NCBI GenBank assembly: GCA_965661265.1
Contig: CBFIDE010000002.1
Location: forward strand, 62,001 to 126,000
Length of the DNA: 64,000 bases
Origin: CBFIDE01 sp965661265
GTDB lineage: Bacteria; Bacteroidota; Bacteroidia; Flavobacteriales; Schleiferiaceae
Direction: 5' to 3'
Shown here: in pieces, positions 8,484 to 18,200 of the stretch
Numbering within the stretch: the first letter of the stretch is position 1
Layout: every line of letters starts with the position of its first letter
Translations under genes and position numbers: made by a program
The notes under the pieces: model-generated
The model's input: the letters and a program-made list of their open reading frames with translations, nothing else
Told to the model about the DNA's origin: nothing
Databases searched by the model: none

Positions 8484-8638
8484 TTTTACTTTTCTCACCT
8501 TCTTTTTTGGAATAAAACATTAATATCTTCAGCTTTAGATCTTAATTCATCCTTTTTTAGAACTTTTTCGTTCTGCTGAAAAGCGGTCGATGGATGAACC
8601 TAACTTATGTTTGGTCTTATTCATTTAAATCAAATATT

Positions 8639-9161
8639 ATGAAAAGCAAATTGAAAGTATTAGCCACTTTATGGTCAATGATTTTTGTTTTCGGATTAAA
8701 AGCTCAGACAAATAGCAGATAGCTCATCAGATCAAATTCTGGCTTTGTACGCTCTGTATCAAACAGACTTTTTTACACACCGTGAACAAAACTCTGCTTA
8801 TTATAAAAACTTTCTTTCAAGGTGGGAGGGCATAAACTCACCTTACCTTAAAAGTTTTAGAGCTCAAATAAGAATTGGAGATTATGAAGAGTATTCGTAC
8901 CAATGGTTACTTATTCCTTTAGGAATGCTTCTAGGTTTAGCTTTTTCAAATTGGAGGCGTTTCATTCCTAAGGCTCAAAATCGCGTGAAGCTACTCAGTG
9001 TGCAAGAATTGAAAATCTACAAAAGCCTTCAATTAGGAAAGTTTAATAAAGAAATTTCTGAAGAGCATAGCATAGGAATTAATACAGTCAAATCTCATGT
9101 GAGCAGTATATTGGCAAAGCTTAAACTTAAGTCAAGACGGGATTTGTTTACTGAGAAATAA
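8639..9161 (+). pseudogene. Membrane LuxR-type HTH regulator, broken by a one-base frameshift
   Basis: An ATG at 8639 opens a signal peptide (MKSKLKVLATLWSMIFVFGL, then KAQT) that runs into a TAG at 8720. Removing one A from the AAA run at 8710-8712 joins it in frame to IADSSSDQILALYALYQTDF and on to a full C-terminus. The restored protein (about 173 residues) would have a signal peptide, about 80 periplasmic residues, one membrane helix (WLLIPLGMLLGLAFSNW) and a cytoplasmic LuxR-type helix-turn-helix (EISEEHSIGINTVKSHVSSI). The downstream part could still start at TTG 8745, but then has no export signal. A sequencing error in the A run is the alternative to real decay. Confidence 0.75.
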
Positions 9162-9392
9162 AGGCCAGGTTCTATGAAAAGGTAAAATTTATTTTGCCCA
9201 GGGGCTGGAACCCTCAAGCCCTACTCAAAGCTATCAATGATTTAGTTAAACTCCAATTATAACGATTGCATATTTGCGCGATTCGACGGACAGAAATCGG
9301 CTCTAATTAGCTTGAGCTAGACAAATTATTTATTATCTGAAAGGCCTCTAAATAATCTCAAATTGATCCTTTCAAACTTTCTAAAAGTAAAC

Positions 9393-11777
9393 TCATCTGC
9401 GGCTTCCGCTATAGGTCATTGCTTCTCCCTTGCCAAAACTATAACTAAAGCCAAGGGTAATAAATCTTCCGCGCTGTGAGAAATTATAGCTGGTGAAACC
9501 TTCTTGAATAACAAAGTTTTCTCTGATACGTGACGCAAAAACATCTCTTACCGCTAAGTTGATAACAGCCTTTCCTTTCCACAGCTTTTTTCTAAGACCT
9601 ATGTCTACAAAGGCAAAGCCTGAAACATTTCCCTGAACTGTTTTAAAAGCGGATTGATAATTAGGAGTGAGCTCTAAATCAACCTCCTTTGGTAGCTTGA
9701 ATTTTGTGGTGAATTTTAAGGACCATTGCTGCCCAATAAAGTCAAAACTCTGATCTTTATAAGAACCTTTCCGCACAAAAACACCATAATTAAAATCGCC
9801 ATTAAGGCTAAACCAATCAATGGGTGTGTACTTTCCGTTCAGCTCAAAGCCTGTTTTATTATTGGTTCCAACATTAATTGGTAAGGTATAATTAACATTA
9901 TCAATAAGGGTAGAGACTCTTTCAACGACATCAGTAGTATAGAGATTGTAAATGCTAGTATTTATTGAGGCCTTCTCAAATAAAAAGATAGCAGTCAATT
10001 CATAAGAGTCAGCATACTCAGGCATTAAATTAGGATTCCCAGTTCTAATATTAAAGTTATTACGGATGTTAAAAAAGGGATTTAAATCCCATAATCTGGG
10101 CCTGAAAATTCGTCTAGAATAGCCCGCTTGAATTGAAATGGTTTCAGAAGCTTTATAAGAACTATGAAAGGACGGAAAGAAGTTGGTGTAATTCTGAATA
10201 TTAGATTCGTCTGTGTTCACCAAATAAGTAGCAAGATCAGTATTCTCAAATCTTAAGCCTAATTTCAAACCCCAAACACCTTTCTCATAGGCTGCAGTAC
10301 CATAGGCTCCGAATACTTTCTGATCAAACTCAAAATTGTTAGTTAAGCTGCTATCAATTACAAAGTCTGAACCCACTAAATCAGAAACTTGATAGTCATT
10401 CCCTACATCATTAATTTCATACAAAGCTCCGGTTTCTAGAGTGAAAGCTTTGGTAATAGGATTAGTATAATCTAATTTGAATGTATAATCTGATCTATAA
10501 AAATTAGTAGCGGTTTTTTGATTAATTGTAGAGTCTGGACCTATCAAATATTCATTGGTGAAAAGAGAATTAAGGTCTTTTCCAAAAAAAGCTCCTAATG
10601 TGCTGAAAAGCAATTGATGCTCTTTATTGTTTTTGAATTCCTTGGCATACTGAAGGTCATATTGCCATTTAGGATTAGTTGCTGAAGTGACTTCTGTACG
10701 CTGGTATTGACTGACCAATTCGCCTGAACTATTGTACAAGAAGAAATCTGTCTCTGAGGGCTGGTCTTCTACCTCGTAAGCATAATTTCCTGAGAGCGTG
10801 ATTGTATTGTATTTGTTTAAATAGTAATCCGCTCCTAATCGGAAAGTATAGAAATACTCATTTCTAAATTCTATACCCTCGCTATAGATCTCTGTAGTAT
10901 CAATTAAATTATCATTTCTGTTTTCACTTTTTGTAGGCAAGCTTCTATAGCCAGCTCCTATTTGATTAAAGAAATTGAACTTTTCTGTTCTATAGTTTAG
11001 GCTTGCGCCGATACTATGATTATCAGGAATACCGGTATTCAAAGAAATTGAACCGTTGAACCCTCTTTTTTCTTCTTTCTTCAGAACAATATTTATGATC
11101 CCAGAACTTCCCTCGGCTTCATATTTGGCTGAGGGATTTGTGATCACCTCTATACGCTCAATCATATCAGCTGTAAGGCTTCCTAAAGCATTAGAAGCTT
11201 CATCTGTTAGAACAGAAGGCTTACCATCAATTAAAATCTGGACTCCTGCATTTCCTCTCAAAGTCACTTGGCCCTCAATGTCAACATTAACAGAGGGAAC
11301 ATTATTTAAAACTTCTAAAGCACCCATTCCTGTGCTGCTGATATCGGCACCTACATTAAAAAAACGCTTATCTAACTTGAATTCTACATTAGATTTTTCC
11401 GCCTGAATGACTGCCTCGTCAAGAGCAAATGATGACTTGCTCATTGAAATACTGCCTAAATTAAGTTCTTGCTTGGTAAAAGAGAAGCTCTCTAGAATTA
11501 AAGGATCATAACCAATTGAGCTAATCTCTATCCTTATATTCTCACTATTAATTCTAAGCTCAAAATAACCATCAATATTGGCGCTAGTTCCTCCTACTAT
11601 AGAATCGCTAGCCTGATTAATTATGGATATTGATGAGAACGGAACACCTTCTTGACTATCGGAATCTAAAACCGTCCCCTTAATTAAAAAGGCCTGATCA
11701 GAAGCCTGGCCTAAAGATTGGTGAGTACTTATAAAAAGGAATAGAAAAACAAAAAGCCTTTTGAAATTAAGAAACAC
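9393..11777 (-). CDS. TonB-dependent receptor-like outer-membrane protein with carboxypeptidase-regulatory N-domain
   Basis: 794-residue outer-membrane barrel. A signal peptide (about 1-22) is followed by a carboxypeptidase-D regulatory-like domain (GTVLDSDSQEGVPFSSISII; about 30-120), a plug (VQAEKSN to about 230, with ALEVLNNVPSVNVDIEGQVT and IDGKPSVL), and a long barrel of the outer-membrane beta-barrel (OMP_b-brl_3) family. The plug contains the typical IERIEVITNPSAKYEAEGSS run. Substrate unknown; such receptors often carry peptides, siderophores or metals. It stands alone, with no SusD partner. Confidence 0.9.
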   Translation of the reverse strand: MFLNFKRLFVFLFLFISTHQSLGQASDQAFLIKGTVLDSDSQEGVPFSSISIINQASDSIVGGTSANIDGYFELRINSENIRIEISSIGYDPLILESFSFTKQELNLGSISMSKSSFALDEAVIQAEKSNVEFKLDKRFFNVGADISSTGMGALEVLNNVPSVNVDIEGQVTLRGNAGVQILIDGKPSVLTDEASNALGSLTADMIERIEVITNPSAKYEAEGSSGIINIVLKKEEKRGFNGSISLNTGIPDNHSIGASLNYRTEKFNFFNQIGAGYRSLPTKSENRNDNLIDTTEIYSEGIEFRNEYFYTFRLGADYYLNKYNTITLSGNYAYEVEDQPSETDFFLYNSSGELVSQYQRTEVTSATNPKWQYDLQYAKEFKNNKEHQLLFSTLGAFFGKDLNSLFTNEYLIGPDSTINQKTATNFYRSDYTFKLDYTNPITKAFTLETGALYEINDVGNDYQVSDLVGSDFVIDSSLTNNFEFDQKVFGAYGTAAYEKGVWGLKLGLRFENTDLATYLVNTDESNIQNYTNFFPSFHSSYKASETISIQAGYSRRIFRPRLWDLNPFFNIRNNFNIRTGNPNLMPEYADSYELTAIFLFEKASINTSIYNLYTTDVVERVSTLIDNVNYTLPINVGTNNKTGFELNGKYTPIDWFSLNGDFNYGVFVRKGSYKDQSFDFIGQQWSLKFTTKFKLPKEVDLELTPNYQSAFKTVQGNVSGFAFVDIGLRKKLWKGKAVINLAVRDVFASRIRENFVIQEGFTSYNFSQRGRFITLGFSYSFGKGEAMTYSGSRR

Positions 11778-11935
11778 GCTTGTTATTTTAGTTAAGCTGT
11801 AAATGAATAATTATTTGATATTAGAGTTGCTTTCCATAAAATTGAAAGAACCTAAACTAAGACATTTAATATTGCAGAAGGTTTAAGGCTATAATTGGAT
11901 AAGCTTGAAAGCAATTATCAATGCTTAAGTGGCTG

Positions 11936-12778
11936 CTATGGAATCCATTTTATATCTGAAAAATCAGGCTTTCTTTTTTCTAAAAAGGCATTCCTACCTT
12001 CCTTAGCTTCTTCAGTCATATAGGTTAACCTAGTTGCCTCACCGGCAAATACTTGTTGACCTACCATTCCATCGTCAGTTAGGTTAAAGGCAAATTTTAA
12101 CATCTTAATTGAAGTTGGAGATTTGGCTAAAATTTCTTGAGCCCATTCAAAAGCAGTATCTTCTAATTCAGCATGAGGAATAGATGCATTTGCCATGCCC
12201 ATATCTACCGCTTCTTGCGCCGAGTAGTTTCTGCCTAAAAAGAATATTTCTCTGGCTTTCTTTTGACCAACCATTTTAGCTAAATAAGCGGATCCATAAC
12301 CACCGTCAAAACTGGTAACATCGGCATCTGTTTGCTTAAAAATAGCGTGCTCTTTTGATGCTAAAGTAAGGTCACATACAACATGTAAACTATGGCCTCC
12401 GCCTACAGCCCATCCTGGTACCACGGCGATAACAACCTTAGGCATAAATCTAATAAGTCTTTGAACTTCTAAAATATTCAATCTTGGCATGCCATCTTCA
12501 CCAACATAGCCTTGATGTCCTCTGGCATTTTGGTCTCCTCCACTGCAGAAAGAATAAACCCCATCTTTAGTAGAAGGCCCTTCTGCCGAAAACAATACTA
12601 CACCTATTGAAGTGTCTTCTCTAGCGTCTAAAAATGCTTGATAAAGTTCTGATACCGTTTTTGGCCTAAAAGCATTTCTTACGTTTGGTCGGTTGAATGC
12701 GATTCGCGCAACGCCTCCACATTTTTTATAAGTAATGTCTTCAAACTCCTTTACTGTAGTCCAATTTGCCTTGTTCAT
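11936..12778 (-). CDS. menB: 1,4-dihydroxy-2-naphthoyl-CoA synthase
   Basis: MenB closes the second ring in menaquinone synthesis, turning O-succinylbenzoyl-CoA into DHNA-CoA. The crotonase fold is clear: FNRPNVRNAFRPKTV, the oxyanion region SFCSGGDQNARG, PGWAVGGGHSLHVVCDLTLA and TSFDGGYGSAYLA; this SGGDQ pattern separates MenB from other enoyl-CoA hydratases. An upstream in-frame ATG at 12814 would add 12 basic residues, but the only good -7 box (TAGCTTTG, 12820-12827) ends 5 bases from it; the ATG at 12778 gives 280 residues, close to the E. coli protein. No other men gene is in the window. Confidence 0.93.
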   Translation of the reverse strand: MNKANWTTVKEFEDITYKKCGGVARIAFNRPNVRNAFRPKTVSELYQAFLDAREDTSIGVVLFSAEGPSTKDGVYSFCSGGDQNARGHQGYVGEDGMPRLNILEVQRLIRFMPKVVIAVVPGWAVGGGHSLHVVCDLTLASKEHAIFKQTDADVTSFDGGYGSAYLAKMVGQKKAREIFFLGRNYSAQEAVDMGMANASIPHAELEDTAFEWAQEILAKSPTSIKMLKFAFNLTDDGMVGQQVFAGEATRLTYMTEEAKEGRNAFLEKRKPDFSDIKWIP

Positions 12779-12819
12779 ATTTCTTTCTTTTGCCTTCCGG
12801 CGATGTTTTTTCAAGACCT

Positions 12820-12827
12820 CAAAGCTA
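12820..12827 (-). promoter_or_regulatory. -7 box of menB
   Basis: The minus strand reads TAGCTTTG, an exact TAnnTTTG match. Transcription from it would begin near 12813, giving a leader of about 35 bases to the ATG at 12778. This supports the shorter menB start. Confidence 0.45.
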
Positions 12828-13022
12828 TGGACTTTTGATTAAAGCTTACCTATAGCTTAATAGGAAAGATAATGAGAGCTCTTTTCAGGAAATTGTCTGG
12901 GAATCTCAAATCAAAGCCTGCTAAACATCCTCATTTTTTCTTCTTTAAGAACTTCTTTTCAGAAGTCAGGATAGACCAAAGACTTTTAGTAAATTAGGGC
13001 AAGGAGAATTAAATAAATAAAA

Positions 13023-14171
13023 ATGAAACTTTTAGGAAAGGCAACTGCAATTGCATTAGTATTCATAGGACTGCTTTTAGTCTATGTTGACTTTAGTGGA
13101 AATGCCTATTTGTTAAAAGGGGTAAGCTCTACCTATCTTCAAGGTGAAGTGTCTGCAACCATAGATGATAAGCGCTTTTTTGATACTAGAATAGTAGAAG
13201 CCAAAAACAGTCTTTTTACCATTCCAAAATCCAAGGATTATAATTTAAAAGAATTGAACGATAGTACTCAGCTAGCCCTAGATAGCTCTTTGGCAATAGC
13301 TTATATGGTTCTTCATAAGGATAGCATAGTTCAAGAACATTATTTTCAAGGATTCGGAGAAAGGTCAAGAACAAACTCTTTTTCTATGGCTAAAAGTGTA
13401 GTAAGCATGCTCGTGCAAATTGCCATTCAAAATGGAGAAATCCCTTCATGGGATGCAAAAGTTCAAGATTACCTCCCTGAATTAAAGGGAGAGTTTGCTT
13501 CTGATTTGAGACTCAAAGATCTGAGTACTATGAGCGCTGGCTTAGACTGGAAAGAAGACTATCATTCTCCATTTGATATAACCGCAAAAGCATATTATGG
13601 TGATCAACTAGAAGAACTAATGCTAAATGAGGTCACAGTGAATCAAAAAGTTGGAGAAAAATATCACTATCAATCTGGTGCCACTCAACTCTTGGCAATG
13701 TGCCTAATGAAAGCCTCTAACAGCAATCTATCAGAGAATCTATCTAAAAAATTATGGATTCCTTTTCAAGCAAATGATGTTGCGGAATGGCATACAGATA
13801 AGCAAGATGGAATGGAAATAGCTTATTGTTGCCTAAACACAAATGCACAAAACTTTGCTCGCTTTGGATTGTTATTTTTAAATCAAGGAAATTGGAAAGG
13901 CAAGCAATTAATTGACTCTTCATTTGTTCATTTAGTTCAGAAGCCAGCCGTAGGTTCTTATTATAGCTATGGATTTTGGTTAGACAAGATTGCAGGGTAT
14001 GAGATATATTATATGAGAGGCATTTTAGGTCAATATGTTGCCATGGTGCCCGACTTAGATTTGATCATGGTTAAACTAGGAAAGAGAAGAATTTATCAAA
14101 ATCCAAAAGTGCACCCCTGGGAGTTTGAGGTGCTACTAAGACAGTTGATAAGAGAGATGGATTGGCATTAA
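13023..14171 (+). CDS. Serine hydrolase of the class C beta-lactamase/penicillin-binding family
   Basis: 382 residues with an N-terminal hydrophobic anchor (about 6-22), so exported and probably membrane-tethered. The catalytic SxxK motif is SMAK (Ser121, Lys124) in NSFSMAKSVVSMLVQIAI. A YxS-type motif appears in EKYHYQSGATQLL, and GYGFWL-like sequence (SYGFWLDKIAGYEIYYMRG) is in the C-terminal part. Family members are esterases, D-aminopeptidases or 6-aminohexanoate-dimer-like hydrolases; few are true beta-lactamases. The substrate cannot be told. It lies 61 bases before the Pgi/Pmi gene, which has its own promoter. Confidence 0.85.
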   Translation: MKLLGKATAIALVFIGLLLVYVDFSGNAYLLKGVSSTYLQGEVSATIDDKRFFDTRIVEAKNSLFTIPKSKDYNLKELNDSTQLALDSSLAIAYMVLHKDSIVQEHYFQGFGERSRTNSFSMAKSVVSMLVQIAIQNGEIPSWDAKVQDYLPELKGEFASDLRLKDLSTMSAGLDWKEDYHSPFDITAKAYYGDQLEELMLNEVTVNQKVGEKYHYQSGATQLLAMCLMKASNSNLSENLSKKLWIPFQANDVAEWHTDKQDGMEIAYCCLNTNAQNFARFGLLFLNQGNWKGKQLIDSSFVHLVQKPAVGSYYSYGFWLDKIAGYEIYYMRGILGQYVAMVPDLDLIMVKLGKRRIYQNPKVHPWEFEVLLRQLIREMDWH

Positions 14172-14185
14172 TTCAATAAGCCTAT

Positions 14186-14213
14186 TTGATAGATTTAATT
14201 TATACTATTTTTG
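14186..14213 (+). promoter_or_regulatory. Bacteroidota promoter before the Pgi/Pmi gene
   Basis: TTG at 14186-14188 and TATTTTTG at 14206-14213 match the -33 and -7 elements, 17 bases apart. Transcription would start near 14220, leaving about 13 bases before the TTG start codon at 14233. Confidence 0.55.
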
Positions 14214-14232
14214 CGCAAAGATTTACAAAGAT

Positions 14233-15225
14233 TTGAGAGACTTAATTGCAGGATTTAGCAACCATATTAAAGAGGCGGTTGCAATTAAACAAAAGGCCCT
14301 TGTAGAGAGCAAGACGACTAAAGATTTTACTAATGTTGTGATTAGTGGTCTTGGAGGCTCAGGAATTGGAGGAAGTGTGCTGGCAGATTTGTTAAGCTCT
14401 AAGTCTAGTATTCCGGTAACCGTAAATAAAGATTATCATATTCCAGCTTTTGTTGGCCCTCATACACTTTTTATTGCTTGCTCTTATAGCGGAAATACTG
14501 AAGAAACCCTAAGCGCTACAAAGTTGGCCATGTCAGCTGGTGCTCATATCATTTGTATCAGTAGCGGCGGAGAACTGACTGAAATTGCCAAGGGGAATAA
14601 GTTTGAATTGTTAAGCATGGAAGGAGGTAATCCGCCAAGATCTATGTTTGCCTATGCCATTTCTTTCCTACTGTTTTACGCAGAGCGCTATGAATTAGGT
14701 ATTAATAATATTGAAGCTGAGCTTTTGGCTTCCGCCGATTTGTTGGACTCGGAAGAAGAAAATATGATGCTTGAGGCAAAACAAATCGCTGAAAAGCTAG
14801 CAGATAAAACTCCAGTTATTTTAAGCATTGGGGGGCTGGGTATTGCAGAAAGGTGGAGACAGCAATTCAACGAAAACGCTAAAATGCTTGCATGGCAGGC
14901 AGCTATTCCAGAAATGAACCATAATGAGTTGGTAGGCTGGGAAGGTGGTACATCAGATTTTGCTGTAATCTACCTGAGAGATTCACAAGATTTTGAAAGA
15001 AATCAAAAGCGTATTGAAATAATCAAGGAAATAATTGATACCAAAACAGATACTCAAATAGAGATCTGGAGTAAGGGTAAAAGTGAAATTCAAAAAGCAC
15101 TTTATATGGTGCATTTTGGAGATTGGATCAGCTTTTATCTATCAGAGATTCGTGATGTAGATGTCATAGATATTAAGTCTATTGACCTTTTAAAATCCGA
15201 GCTTGGGAAAATCCCCGTGAAATGA
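14233..15225 (+). CDS. Bifunctional phosphoglucose/phosphomannose isomerase
   Basis: 330-residue SIS-domain sugar isomerase, interconverting glucose-6-P, mannose-6-P and fructose-6-P. The start is a TTG codon (MRDLIAGFSNHI), chosen because homology begins at once and a promoter lies just upstream. The phosphosugar loop reads GLGGSGIGGSVLADLL, followed by CSYSGNTEETLSA and, C-terminally, MNHNELVGWEGG, features of the Pgi/Pmi family of archaea and Bacteroidota rather than classical Pgi. It overlaps lipB by four bases (ATGA), so the two are translationally coupled. Confidence 0.93.
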   Translation: MRDLIAGFSNHIKEAVAIKQKALVESKTTKDFTNVVISGLGGSGIGGSVLADLLSSKSSIPVTVNKDYHIPAFVGPHTLFIACSYSGNTEETLSATKLAMSAGAHIICISSGGELTEIAKGNKFELLSMEGGNPPRSMFAYAISFLLFYAERYELGINNIEAELLASADLLDSEEENMMLEAKQIAEKLADKTPVILSIGGLGIAERWRQQFNENAKMLAWQAAIPEMNHNELVGWEGGTSDFAVIYLRDSQDFERNQKRIEIIKEIIDTKTDTQIEIWSKGKSEIQKALYMVHFGDWISFYLSEIRDVDVIDIKSIDLLKSELGKIPVK

Positions 15226-15923
15226 TAGAAGTCCATTTTCAGGATCTGGGAATTATTGATTATCAAGAAGCTTGGGACTACCAAGAAAAACTATTTCAAG
15301 GAACAATAGACACAAAGTTTCTGAATAGAAAACGGAGTCCTGAAGATCAAATCCAAACACAAAATTACTTGCTCTTTTGTGAGCATCCAAATGTATATAC
15401 ACTGGGTAAAAGTGGAAAGAAAGAGCACCTTTTAATTAATGCTGAACAATTAGAAAAAATTGGGGCTAGTTTTTATCCTATCAATAGAGGTGGGGATATT
15501 ACATACCATGGCCCCGGCCAATTGGTGGGCTATCCTATTTTAGATCTAGACCATTTCTTTCCTGATATCCACAAATACTTAAGATTCTTAGAAGAAGTAT
15601 TTATTAAGGTCTTGGCAGATTATGGCCTTAAAGGAGAAAGATCTCCGGGCGAAACTGGTGTTTGGTTTGAGGTAGGAACCTCAAGAGCAAGAAAAATCTT
15701 GGCTTTAGGAGTAAGGGCAAGCAGATGGGTCACCATGCATGGTTGGGCTTTTAATGTTAATCCAGATATGGAAATGTTCAATCATATTGTCCCCTGCGGA
15801 ATAGAAGATAAGGCTGTAACAAGCTTATCTCGAGAGTTAGGACATGAAGTTTCTATGGAGGAAATTAAGTTAAAAGCCAAAAAGTACTTTGCTCAAATAT
15901 TCCAAATTCAGTGGGGCCACTAA
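15222..15923 (+). CDS. lipB: Lipoyl(octanoyl) transferase
   Basis: LipB moves octanoate from acyl-carrier protein to the lipoyl domains of 2-oxoacid dehydrogenases and the glycine cleavage H protein. The 233 residues contain the family signature GGDITYHGPGQLVGYPILDL, the catalytic lysine region ARKILALGVRAS and the catalytic cysteine in NHIVPCGIEDKAVTSLS. Its ATG overlaps the stop of the preceding isomerase gene (ATGA). No lipA is in the window. Confidence 0.97.
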   Translation: MIEVHFQDLGIIDYQEAWDYQEKLFQGTIDTKFLNRKRSPEDQIQTQNYLLFCEHPNVYTLGKSGKKEHLLINAEQLEKIGASFYPINRGGDITYHGPGQLVGYPILDLDHFFPDIHKYLRFLEEVFIKVLADYGLKGERSPGETGVWFEVGTSRARKILALGVRASRWVTMHGWAFNVNPDMEMFNHIVPCGIEDKAVTSLSRELGHEVSMEEIKLKAKKYFAQIFQIQWGH

Positions 15924-16000
15924 GCAATATTAAGCCCCATACTTTAGCTCCGATTAGCAAACACTTAAGATAAAAAATTTTAAGGGATGAACATTTTGCA

Positions 16001-16008
16001 TATTTTTG
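16001..16008 (+). promoter_or_regulatory. -7 box before the 715-residue T9SS protein
   Basis: TATTTTTG matches TAnnTTTG exactly, 24 bases before the ATG at 16033. A clear -33 TTG at the right distance is not seen. Confidence 0.4.
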
Positions 16009-16032
16009 ATGATCTTCACATAAAGTCTAAAT

Positions 16033-18180
16033 ATGAAAAAATGTTTATTCTTAGCGTTCATTGTATTAAGTCTTAATGCTCAGTCAGCTAATTTTATTTC
16101 TACTCAGAACGGAGATTGGGCAGATGGCGCAACCTGGGGAAACCAATCACTTGGTGTTGCCGGTACTGATTATCCTGGAGCAGGAGATGGGGTAACCATC
16201 AATGGACACCATATTACTTATAATGTTACTGGGCAGGTAGCTTATAACAGTCTTACTTTAAATGGTAGTGGTAGTCTTGATTTGAATACTGCAAACGCAG
16301 TTCTAGAGGTAACTTCTCAAATAAGCGTAAACTTTCCAATCACTCTTGGCTCTAATACTGTTATGTTGGTAGGAGGAGATGTTAACTTAAATTCAGGTGG
16401 TACCATAACCATGACTGATCAAACAAGTATTTTTAGAGTAGAGGATAAGGGCTCAACGGAGCTTACTATTAATAGTGCTCTAAGTATTTCAAACGGAATA
16501 TTCGCCCTTCAAGGAAATAGTAATAATATACTTACTGTTAATGGATCCGGTAGCATCACTATCACTGCTCAAGGAGCAATGTACTTTGAAAGTAATAATT
16601 TGAATGCCGTTATTAACGCGCCAATATTAGTTAAAGAGAGAGGTTCTATTGTAAATAACACAAGCAATAATAATAAGGTAACAATAAACGGTAGTGGTAG
16701 TATTATTTTCGAATATGGAAGTACCTACTATAGAATGCAAGGAAAGAAAGATATTGATTTTCAAGGAGCGGGAAGACCACAATGGCAAGTAGCCTTCAGT
16801 AATAGTGCAGGTTGGAGACATATAGGATCTCCATTGCTTACAGGAACTACTTGGAATGATTACAGTGCCACAGACATGAAAGCAAATGTCACGAGTGGAC
16901 AAGAAAATGTTTACTATTGGGATGCAAGTGGAGCTAAAGGCGCGAATGCCCCAGGTTGGCAGCCTGTAAGCGCACAAACTGAGGCTTTTGCGGCTGGAAA
17001 TGATGCAAGAGCTTTCGCTATTTATTGTGGTGATGCTAATTATCCTTTTGCCAATAGCGGAGTAAGTAGTATTGAAAAAGCTGCGTCTTATGCTGATTCT
17101 TATGACTTTACTATTTACAATACAAAAGACCCAGGTACTAATGGAGATGAAGAAGGGGAACAAGGCTGGAACTTAATTCCTAATCCCTATCCGGCTTGGT
17201 TAGATTTACAGGACGTATTAACAACTGGAATGGCTTCTTCTTATCAGGGAGCCCATATATGGAATGCTACTACGGGACAGTATAGAGCTTATCTTGTTAG
17301 CGGAGCGTCTATCGATAATGGCCATGATAATACCGGAGCTGCTGTAACTACTGTTACAGATAGATATATTAGACCTTTCCAAGCATTTTGGGTAAAAATG
17401 GCTACTTCTGAAGGAGCTAGCAAAACGCTAACTATAAATGAGTCTTACAGACAGCTAATACCTGGAGTAGCAGTGCCAAGTTATTTTAAAACTTCAGCAA
17501 CATCAAAAATAAGATTAAATACTTTCGCTCAAACAGACTCTGCTTGGGATCAAGCTTTGGTGGTTATAAACCCAATGGCAAATGCTTCTCTTGAGAATGA
17601 TAAGGATGCTTTTGATAGAGCTGCCGCAGCTGGTATCCCAAACATGCATTTTATAACAGATGGAGAGAGATTGGCAATTGATTCAAGACCTCTCAACTCT
17701 TTAAATGTTATTCCAATGGCCTTTACACAAGGTGTAGATCAAGAAGTATATTCTATTAGTTTAGATCCGAGAGCATATGACTATACAATGGATGTTATTC
17801 TAGAGGATGTTAAAACAGGAGCTATGACTAATATGGAGAATGCTAGCTATAGCTTTACTCATGACATTGCCTATCCCGGAGCAAGATTTAAATTACACCT
17901 TTCTCCTTCTACTATTAGTATTGACGAGCTGAAAGCAGAAAATATTCAAATGCAAACTTGGGTTGCTTCTAATCAACTTAGGGTTGTTTTAGCAGATGAG
18001 TATTTGGGAGAAAATATAACAATTGAGGTGTTTGATATCAGTGGTAAATTATTGGAATCATTTAATTCTACTGTTGAAAGCAAGGATTTTAGTCAAACTT
18101 TAAGTAAATTTGATGGTATCACTTTTATTAAAGTGAGTCACCTTAAAGCAGGAACTCAGGTTGTTAAGACCATTCAATAA
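16033..18180 (+). CDS. Secreted/surface protein with T9SS type A sorting domain
   Basis: 715 residues. A signal peptide ending near QSAN is followed by NGDWADGATWGNQSLGVAGT, a pattern common at the start of large Bacteroidota surface proteins, and then repeated short Asn/Ser/Gly-rich strands suggesting a beta-helix (about 60-230). The last 75 residues form a T9SS sorting domain with ITIEVFDISGKLLESF and a terminal VVKTIQ. The protein is probably exported through the type IX system and attached to the surface. No catalytic motif is visible. It is followed 20 bases later by a tiny CTERM-like gene. Confidence 0.85.
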   Translation: MKKCLFLAFIVLSLNAQSANFISTQNGDWADGATWGNQSLGVAGTDYPGAGDGVTINGHHITYNVTGQVAYNSLTLNGSGSLDLNTANAVLEVTSQISVNFPITLGSNTVMLVGGDVNLNSGGTITMTDQTSIFRVEDKGSTELTINSALSISNGIFALQGNSNNILTVNGSGSITITAQGAMYFESNNLNAVINAPILVKERGSIVNNTSNNNKVTINGSGSIIFEYGSTYYRMQGKKDIDFQGAGRPQWQVAFSNSAGWRHIGSPLLTGTTWNDYSATDMKANVTSGQENVYYWDASGAKGANAPGWQPVSAQTEAFAAGNDARAFAIYCGDANYPFANSGVSSIEKAASYADSYDFTIYNTKDPGTNGDEEGEQGWNLIPNPYPAWLDLQDVLTTGMASSYQGAHIWNATTGQYRAYLVSGASIDNGHDNTGAAVTTVTDRYIRPFQAFWVKMATSEGASKTLTINESYRQLIPGVAVPSYFKTSATSKIRLNTFAQTDSAWDQALVVINPMANASLENDKDAFDRAAAAGIPNMHFITDGERLAIDSRPLNSLNVIPMAFTQGVDQEVYSISLDPRAYDYTMDVILEDVKTGAMTNMENASYSFTHDIAYPGARFKLHLSPSTISIDELKAENIQMQTWVASNQLRVVLADEYLGENITIEVFDISGKLLESFNSTVESKDFSQTLSKFDGITFIKVSHLKAGTQVVKTIQ

Positions 18181-18200
18181 TAATTTTTAAGACCAGAGAT

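Noticed and set aside
8745..9161. Intact soluble LuxR-type regulator starting at TTG 8745
   Set aside because: In-frame coding-like sequence extends further upstream, and a signal peptide lies one base out of frame, so a broken longer gene is the better reading.
12779..12814. Longer menB start
   Set aside because: The -7 box at 12820-12827 would leave almost no leader, and the added residues are lysine/arginine-rich and unlike MenB N-termini.
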